Origin: CAZQVN01 sp964596775 | Lineage (GTDB): Bacteria; Eisenbacteria; RBG-16-71-46; JABDJR01; JAWXBZ01 | Direction: 5' to 3' | DNA length: 64,000 bases | Assembly: GCA_964596775.1 (NCBI GenBank) | Contig: CAZQVN010000008.1 | Location: 33,975-97,974, forward strand | Shown: positions 61,334 through 64,000 of the stretch, in pieces | How the letters are laid out: every line of letters starts with the position of its first letter | Numbering within the stretch: the first letter of the stretch is position 1 | The notes under the pieces: model-generated | What the model was told of the DNA's origin: nothing | What the model saw: only the letters and a program-made list of their open reading frames with translations | The model's database searches: none | Program-made: the position numbers and the translations under genes

Positions 61334-62473
61334 ATGGGTTTCTCAACGGACGCTCTGCATGTCGGGCAGGAGCCCGATCCCACGACGGGGGCGGTGACGC
61401 CGCCGATCTACCAGACCAGTACCTACGTGCAGCAGGAACTCGGCAAGCACAAGGGGTTCGAGTACGCCCGTACGCACAACCTGACCCGCGCCAACTTCGA
61501 AAAGGTGATCGCGGCGCTGGAGAAGGGGAAGTACGGCTTTGCGTTCGGCAGCGGCATGGGCGCCGAAACCACGCTCCTGCACCTGGTCAAGGCGGGGGAG
61601 CACGTGGTGGCCGGCCACAACATGTACGGCGGCACCTACCGGGCGATGAGCCTCGTGTTCGCGGATCACGGCCTCAAGTTCAGCTACGTGGACATGTCGG
61701 ACGTGAAGAAGATCGAGGCGGCGCTGACGCCGGAAACCCGGATGATCTTCCTGGAAACGCCCACGAACCCGATGATGGTGCTGTCGGACCTGAAGGCGGT
61801 GGCCGACCTGGCCCGCTCGCGGAACATCCTGACCGTGGTGGACAACACGTTCATGACGCCGTACTTCCAGCGCCCGCTGGAGTTCGGCATCGACATCGTC
61901 TGCCACTCCACCACGAAGTACATCAACGGCCACTCCGACATGGTCGGCGGCATGGTGGTGACGAGCAACGACAAGGTGGCCGAGCGGCTCACGTTCCTCC
62001 GGAACGCCATCGGCACCGTGCCCGGCCCGTTCGACTGCTGGCTGGGTCACCGGGGCGTCAAGACGCTGGCCGTCCGCATGGACCGCCACAACCAGAACGC
62101 CATGAAGATCGCCGGCTGGCTGAAGGAGCAGAAGAAGATCGAAAAGGTCTACTACCCCGGCCTCCCGGACCATCCCCAGCACGAGCTGGCCAAGAAGCAG
62201 ATGTCCGGCTTCGGCGGGATGATCGCGTTCGACGCGGGCTCCCTCGAAGCCGCCGGCAAGGTGCTGAAGACGGCCAGGCTGTTCTCGCTGGCCGAAAGCC
62301 TCGGCGGCGTGGAAAGCCTGATCAGCCACCCGGCGTCGATGACCCACGCCTCGGTGCCGAAGACCGACCGGGAGGCGATGGGACTGACGGACGGCCTGGT
62401 GAGGCTGTCGGTGGGGATCGAGGACGTGGAGGATCTGATCGGGGATCTGGAGAAGTGTGTGGGGGCGATTTAG
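61334..62473 (+). CDS. Cystathionine gamma-synthase/gamma-lyase family enzyme
   Basis: 379 residues from ATG at 61334 with AAAGGAG at 61321. Cys/Met-metabolism PLP enzyme: YQTSTYVQQ, phosphate-binding FGSGMGAETTLL, ETPTNPMM, and CHSTTKYINGHSDMVGG with the PLP lysine K195; the C-terminal SLAESLGGVESLISHPASMTH is typical of the gamma-lyase subgroup. Together with cystathionine beta-synthase it would turn homocysteine into cysteine; gamma-synthase or methionine gamma-lyase activity is also possible. Full length; the terminator follows at 62550. Confidence 0.92.
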   Translation: MGFSTDALHVGQEPDPTTGAVTPPIYQTSTYVQQELGKHKGFEYARTHNLTRANFEKVIAALEKGKYGFAFGSGMGAETTLLHLVKAGEHVVAGHNMYGGTYRAMSLVFADHGLKFSYVDMSDVKKIEAALTPETRMIFLETPTNPMMVLSDLKAVADLARSRNILTVVDNTFMTPYFQRPLEFGIDIVCHSTTKYINGHSDMVGGMVVTSNDKVAERLTFLRNAIGTVPGPFDCWLGHRGVKTLAVRMDRHNQNAMKIAGWLKEQKKIEKVYYPGLPDHPQHELAKKQMSGFGGMIAFDAGSLEAAGKVLKTARLFSLAESLGGVESLISHPASMTHASVPKTDREAMGLTDGLVRLSVGIEDVEDLIGDLEKCVGAI

Positions 62474-62549
62474 GAGAATTCCCGCGTTGGATTTCCGAGG
62501 CCAACTGGGTCCGGAACCAGTCGGCAAGCCGGATTCAGCTTGAAAATCG

Positions 62550-62581
62550 AACGGGCCCCATTTCATAATGGGGCTCGTTTT
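62550..62581 (+). terminator. Rho-independent terminator of the transsulfuration operon
   Basis: A 12-bp stem (one G-U) built on GCCCCAT/ATGGGGC with loop TTCATA (62562-62567), ending in CGTTTT. Confidence 0.8.
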
Positions 62582-62614
62582 GTGAGCCCCCGTTCGATGC
62601 TGTCGAAATTCTGT

Positions 62615-62643
62615 TTGCACTGCTGTGATGAGCACTTTATACT
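62615..62643 (+). promoter_or_regulatory. Promoter of the 62892 gene
   Basis: TTGCAC (62615-62620), 17-nt spacer, TATACT (62638-62643). The leader is about 240 nt and contains a 7-bp hairpin (GGCCCGA/TCGGGCC, 62834-62853) without a T run. Nothing else was recognised in the 418-nt region 62474-62891. Confidence 0.65.
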
Positions 62644-62660
62644 AACTGCCAGTAGTTAGT
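62641..62660. promoter_or_regulatory. Inverted repeat overlapping the -10 (probable operator)
   Basis: ACTAACT (62641-62647), 6-nt spacer, AGTTAGT (62654-62660). It overlaps the end of the -10 and the predicted start site, the place of a repressor operator. Confidence 0.55.
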
Positions 62661-62891
62661 GCTCTTAAGGCCCTCGTTCACTGTTCTGGCCGTCTAACGG
62701 AGGGTTCCCTGGCCCATGCGCTGCATACTTGGTGGCGTCACTATCTGCCTGACGGGCCCGTCCTCACCTGTGCTCACCTCCATGGGCGCAGCCTACCTCT
62801 TCATGAATCCGCGAAATTCTGACGCCAACGCCGGGCCCGATCGCGTTCGGGCCTGTTCGTGTCGAGGTGGATTACGGAAGTGTGGTGGAAT

Positions 62892-63182
62892 ATGAAAAGG
62901 CGCATCGGTTTAGTTCTTCTGTTCGCAATTCTGCTAGCTTCGACTCCCCTGTTTCCATTTGAGACTGCCGTGCCATCCGTGCAGGCCAAGCAACACTATG
63001 AATCGCCGGAGCATGAGACTGAAGGGGATCCGGATAACTGGACAGGCAAGCCACAGATTTCGGTGCCCGACACTACACCTGACAAAGGTAGTTCTGGAGC
63101 CAGTTCAATGCAGTCGCTGCTCTCGAAGATTGCAAACTTCATGGATCGCTTCATAAGATTCTTCGAGGTGAAGAAGTGGTAA
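62892..63182 (+). CDS. Small secreted protein of unknown function
   Basis: 96 residues from ATG at 62892 (an upstream in-frame start at 62859 is possible). Signal peptide MKRRIGLVLLFAILLASTP with cleavage probably at VQA-KQH. The mature 65 residues are acidic and Pro/Ser-rich, then an amphipathic helix (SLLSKIANFMDRFIRFFEV). No family recognised. Low GC relative to the rest of the window. It overlaps the next gene by 7 nt, so the two are coupled. Confidence 0.68.
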   Translation: MKRRIGLVLLFAILLASTPLFPFETAVPSVQAKQHYESPEHETEGDPDNWTGKPQISVPDTTPDKGSSGASSMQSLLSKIANFMDRFIRFFEVKKW

Positions 63183-64000
63183 AAAAGTCACTGCCCATAA
63201 GCAACGAGAAAGAAGAACTCATACATCGAGCCGATTTTGAACATCATGGCTCAATGGTTGAGGCTAAAGGGGCATCCAGTGTTCGTGAATTTGTGAGCAG
63301 GTTTGAGGCTGGGGAGTGTATTAATCCTCTAAAGCTGGCAGAGTGGGAGTTTGTTAGAGAAGCGTTCAATTTTATTTTGCAAACAGGGAAGCTATCACTA
63401 GCCCAGAAATTTCTCGACTTTCTAGATAAGAACGATCCTTCGTTGAGATTCTCGCAGAGCGGACGCACATTGGTTCTTCGGACTAGGCTTGCTCTTTACT
63501 CCGCAGATACTCATGGTGGACTCGAGAGCGTGTGCAGAGCAGTTGAGCTTCTGAAGGCCTCGGAATTCAGATCTGACCTTGCTGAAGCTCTTCATATGCA
63601 TGGGCAGCTATTATTTTCGATGTGTAGTAATAGCAAAGCGATTGCCGCTCTGTCAGCTGCTCAGCATATTTTTGAGTGGGAGTTGCACAACTACAATGGC
63701 GCCTTGAGAGTTAGGGCGATAATTGCTCTAGTTCACAAGAAAAGAGGTAAGTGGGCCGTTGCAGAAGATGTGATGGAAACTGCTGTGGCACTGGCAGAAG
63801 AGCACGATCTTGCAGACCTTAGGATAAGGTTGCTGGGCAATCTTGCTGTTCTTAAATTGAGAACCGGTAAATTAGATGATTCCGAGTCAATGCTTAGGCA
63901 CGTAGTTGCCGCTGCTGTTAAGGAAGAATCGGGGCACGCCGCCAACAACGCCCGCCTCGCCCTTTCCATCCACTCCCGCATGCACGGCCGTTTCCACGAA
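63176..64000 (+). CDS. TPR-like helical-repeat protein (3' end outside window)
   Basis: The frame is open from GTG at 63176 (GAGGTGA 5-6 nt upstream) to the window edge, 275 codons. No enzymatic domain is visible; the pattern of paired helices with Ala and Leu (RSDLAEALHMHGQLLFS, KAIAALSAAQHIFEWEL, WAVAEDVMETAVALAEEH, LLGNLAVLKLRTGKLDDSES) is that of TPR repeats. Most of the ORF is low-GC, AT-ending codons; from about 63930 it turns abruptly GC-rich without losing the frame. It is coupled to the small secreted protein and is possibly a cytoplasmic signalling or regulatory component. Confidence 0.75.
   Translation, partial: MVKKSLPISNEKEELIHRADFEHHGSMVEAKGASSVREFVSRFEAGECINPLKLAEWEFVREAFNFILQTGKLSLAQKFLDFLDKNDPSLRFSQSGRTLVLRTRLALYSADTHGGLESVCRAVELLKASEFRSDLAEALHMHGQLLFSMCSNSKAIAALSAAQHIFEWELHNYNGALRVRAIIALVHKKRGKWAVAEDVMETAVALAEEHDLADLRIRLLGNLAVLKLRTGKLDDSESMLRHVVAAAVKEESGHAANNARLALSIHSRMHGRFHE

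Overview
The window is GC-rich, gene-dense bacterial DNA from a Gram-negative organism. It encodes an LptD-type LPS transporter, several lipoproteins and a heme-biosynthesis cluster. Homologues of the type IX secretion regulators PorX and PorY, three large secreted proteins ending in FlgD/T9SS-type sorting domains, and a GreA with a long helical N-terminal extension point to the FCB supergroup or a neighbouring uncultured phylum such as Eisenbacteria, Krumholzibacteriota or Latescibacterota. That placement is inference. The sequence is a draft metagenome-style scaffold: two 100-N gaps are each flanked by the same 55-bp sequence on both sides (contig ends sharing a k-mer), and a 10-N gap interrupts an ABC ATPase gene.

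Layout. 1-9.7 kb: Ser/Thr kinase-ATPase-TPR regulator, CinA-like protein, CBS-pair protein, OsmC protein, GreA fusion, aconitase-family enzyme. 9.8-24.3 kb: surface-polysaccharide region, with a leftward operon Wzz-Wzy-Wzx-GT-GT (plus a third GT) starting at 18.36 kb and a second leftward operon (deacetylase-like, GT, methyltransferase, GT) starting at 24.34 kb; a GT-C-like membrane protein lies between them on the other strand behind three tandem dyads. 24.8-31 kb: sugar epimerase, WecA/MraY-like transferase, hemC-hemD-hemB, a secreted protein. 31-39 kb: serS, porY-like kinase, a heme-binding beta-propeller protein, and a 1017-residue secreted propeller protein with a sorting tail. 39.0-46.7 kb: a lower-GC accessory block bounded by a 26-bp near-perfect direct repeat, carrying a nucleotidyltransferase and three secreted proteins. 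46.8-57 kb: porX, tsaE, tsaB, rimI, accD, ABC ATPase, ROK kinase, lptD. 57-62.5 kb: metallophosphoesterase/tetraheme cytochrome with an in-frame UGA, then a transsulfuration operon. 62.6-64 kb: a low-GC small secreted protein and a TPR protein cut by the window edge.

Two observations stand out. (1) At 39689 a complete promoter, Shine-Dalgarno and ATG lead into a (CT)18 tract lying inside the signal-peptide coding region of a large secreted protein. At 18 repeats the frame is broken; at 16 or 19 it would run into the 1.3-kilo-residue ORF. This is the architecture of a phase-variable surface protein. The protein is itself unusual: a galactose/glyoxal-oxidase-type copper radical oxidase with all ligand residues conserved, an entire Kelch propeller inserted into it, then a beta-helix and a secretion tail. 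(2) At 57364 a single in-frame TGA falls in a PCG-x motif of a metallophosphoesterase/cytochrome fusion and is followed by a perfect hairpin with apical GG at the spacing of bacterial SECIS elements, indicating a probable selenoprotein.
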